A stretch of 64,000 bases of DNA from an uncultured Bacteriovoracaceae bacterium (GTDB lineage Bacteria; Bdellovibrionota; Bacteriovoracia; Bacteriovoracales; Bacteriovoracaceae): assembly GCA_937923325.1 (NCBI GenBank), contig CAKZUQ010000004.1, forward strand, positions 36,397 through 100,396, in the 5' to 3' direction. The stretch's first letter is position 1. Every line of letters begins with the position of its first letter. This document shows, piece after piece, positions 62,635 through 64,000 of the stretch. A program made the translations under genes and the position numbers. Under the pieces are notes generated by a model that worked only from the letters and a program-made list of their open reading frames with translations, had not been told where the DNA came from and searched no databases.

Positions 62635-63435
62635 ATGAAAAAACATATTTTTATATCAGGAATGCCAAGGTCGGGCTCAACACTCATGGCAAACATTCTG
62701 GATCAAAACCCGAACTTTCAATCAGATGCTGTAACCTCTGGGCTAAGCGCACTACTCTCTTTAGTAACAGAGAATTGGCACAAGATAGAATCTTTTAAAT
62801 CATGGCCTGATATTGAATTAAAGAAAAGAATAATAAAAGGTGTTTTCTCTAGTTATTACAGCAGCAGCTCCTCACCTATAATTGTAGACAAAAATAGAAT
62901 GTGGCCTGCACAAATAGAAATGCTTAAACTTATCCTTGAAGAGCGACCAAAAATAATAATGTGTGTAAGAGATATGAGGTCTATCATGGCATCTTGGGAA
63001 AAGCTATGGAGAAAAAACAAAGATTTATATCCACTAGATATGCCTATTGAAGCACAACACTCTGTCGAATCCAGAGTTTCTCACTGGGGTTCTTCAAAAG
63101 GACATACTGGTAAAGCATATTTAACAATTCAAGATGCTCTTCAAAGAGGATTTAAAGACTGTATGCTATTTGTAGACTTTGATAATCTTACGATGGATCC
63201 CAGAAAACAAATGAAAAGGATCTATGACTTTATAGAAGAGCAATTCTATGAACATGACTTTAATAACATAAACCAAAAAAATATTGAAGCAGATCCTGTT
63301 CCATGGATGAAAGACTTACATACAATTAGACCTCAAATCAAATACTTTGAGTCTAACTGGAGAGAAATTCTAGGTAATCAGGCAAATGGCCTAGCTACTA
63401 GTAATAAAATTTGGGAAGATTTAATATCCACTTAA
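62635..63435 (+). CDS. sulfotransferase-family protein
   Basis: A 266-residue PAPS-dependent sulfotransferase-like enzyme. The 5'-phosphosulfate loop is GMPRSGSTLMANIL; IMCVRDMRSIMASWEK supplies the 3'-phosphate-binding Arg and Ser. A frame extends up to 62587 within the previous gene, but the ATG at 62635 with an AGAGA site is preferred. The substrate is unknown. It begins 13 bases after the DUF1554 stop, so the two may be co-transcribed. Confidence 0.85.
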   Translation: MKKHIFISGMPRSGSTLMANILDQNPNFQSDAVTSGLSALLSLVTENWHKIESFKSWPDIELKKRIIKGVFSSYYSSSSSPIIVDKNRMWPAQIEMLKLILEERPKIIMCVRDMRSIMASWEKLWRKNKDLYPLDMPIEAQHSVESRVSHWGSSKGHTGKAYLTIQDALQRGFKDCMLFVDFDNLTMDPRKQMKRIYDFIEEQFYEHDFNNINQKNIEADPVPWMKDLHTIRPQIKYFESNWREILGNQANGLATSNKIWEDLIST

Positions 63436-63465
63436 AGAAACCTAAAAAAATATTTTAAAGCTGTG

Positions 63466-64000
63466 TTAGGGTGACCACTCGCAATTTGCATCAAGCTCAC
63501 AACCACTTTCTCCATAGTTAATACATGTATCACTAGACTCAGTCCAAACACAGGTACATAAATTGGAATTACCAGAAGAGCAATCGTCTTGAGTTACATT
63601 TTGGGCATCACATTCACAACTACTCCCTCCTCCTTGACTTTCACAATTTCCAAGAGCAAATAAAGAGTCAAAGTCATCAGCACCAATAACTCTACAGCAC
63701 GACTTATCACCTCGACGACTTCTACTCATTTGAATATTTGAACTAATTTCACAATCAGCATCGATCCTTTTAGATCGAGTCTGAATAAAAGTTTCTCCAA
63801 GGCACACATCAATAACTAAAGGGCTCCACTCAGTTAAATCACTCTCACTGCATGCTGAAACAGGAGCACATTCTTGGGTTGTTTTAGTCCCAGTTGCAGA
63901 TCTAGTTGTATTGCAATTACTACTTTGATTAAACACAACTCCGTTACAAATATCTCCAACACCAGGAGTCCAAGAGCTTATACTACAACCATTATCACAA
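63466..64000 (-). CDS. cysteine-rich repeat protein, 5' end outside the window
   Basis: The minus frame is open to the window edge, so the GTG at 63936 is not the true start: codons for CDNGCSISSWTPGVGDICNG precede it. It has at least two related units (WTPGVGDICNGVVFNQ and WSPLVIDVCLGETFIQTR), thrombospondin-like in their W...C spacing, then Cys-rich loops ending CELDANCEWSP. Probably a large extracellular disulfide-bonded protein. Confidence 0.65.
   Translation of the reverse strand, partial: CDNGCSISSWTPGVGDICNGVVFNQSSNCNTTRSATGTKTTQECAPVSACSESDLTEWSPLVIDVCLGETFIQTRSKRIDADCEISSNIQMSRSRRGDKSCCRVIGADDFDSLFALGNCESQGGGSSCECDAQNVTQDDCSSGNSNLCTCVWTESSDTCINYGESGCELDANCEWSP

Noticed and set aside
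1..64000. CRISPR array, rRNA or complete IS element
   Set aside because: No regularly spaced repeats with spacers, no rRNA signature and no transposase were found.

Overview
The window is strongly AT-rich and gene-dense. Its proteins are Lys/Asn/Ile-rich, many carry Sec signals or lipoboxes, and many genes overlap by 4 to 14 bases. A histone-H1-like/SWIB protein, LruC- and DUF1554-type lipoproteins, many two-component proteins, short A-type topoisomerase genes and Rrf2-linked SUF genes together fit a marine Bdellovibrionota bacterium of the Bacteriovorax/Halobacteriovorax type. That assignment is inference from protein style; there is no rRNA here to confirm it.

1-11.7 kb is a surface-polysaccharide and signalling block. 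A plus-strand operon (response regulator, YaiO-like barrel, membrane protein, processive GT2) converges on a seven-gene minus-strand operon (LruC lipoprotein, GT4, nucleotidyltransferase, NodB-like deacetylase, GT2, FIST sensor, hybrid histidine kinase). 11.8-14.4 kb is a nitric-oxide sensing operon: H-NOX, HNOBA hybrid kinase and a lone receiver. 14.4-34 kb is mixed housekeeping: H1/SWIB protein, ResB/CcsA cytochrome c maturation, DoxX proteins, deacetylase, transaldolase, a matrixin-like protease, a T4/eukaryote-flavoured type IIA topoisomerase pair, a subtilase, argS and a PilZ-like protein. 34-41.5 kb holds rrf2-sufBCDS-nfu, an outer-membrane protein and hemF; a CHASE2 adenylate cyclase follows.

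43.8-47.4 kb is an accessory island with little coding. It has a Fic gene interrupted by one in-frame amber codon, its XRE partner, four GGGGTA boxes upstream, palindromes, a 134-nt hairpin, tandem 10-mer and 9-mer repeats, a small membrane protein and a frameshifted HTH gene.

47.4-60.9 kb contains the most interesting system. Two convergent operons combine a complete set of type II fatty-acid/polyketide chain-extension enzymes (KS, ACP, KR, DH, ER) and two CrtI-like FAD oxidoreductases with a full oleABCD head-to-head hydrocarbon pathway. I infer a dedicated acyl assembly line that feeds OleA to make a specialised, possibly polyunsaturated, long-chain olefin. 61.2-64 kb holds a decayed and an intact DUF1554 lipoprotein, a sulfotransferase and a cysteine-rich secreted protein cut by the window edge.
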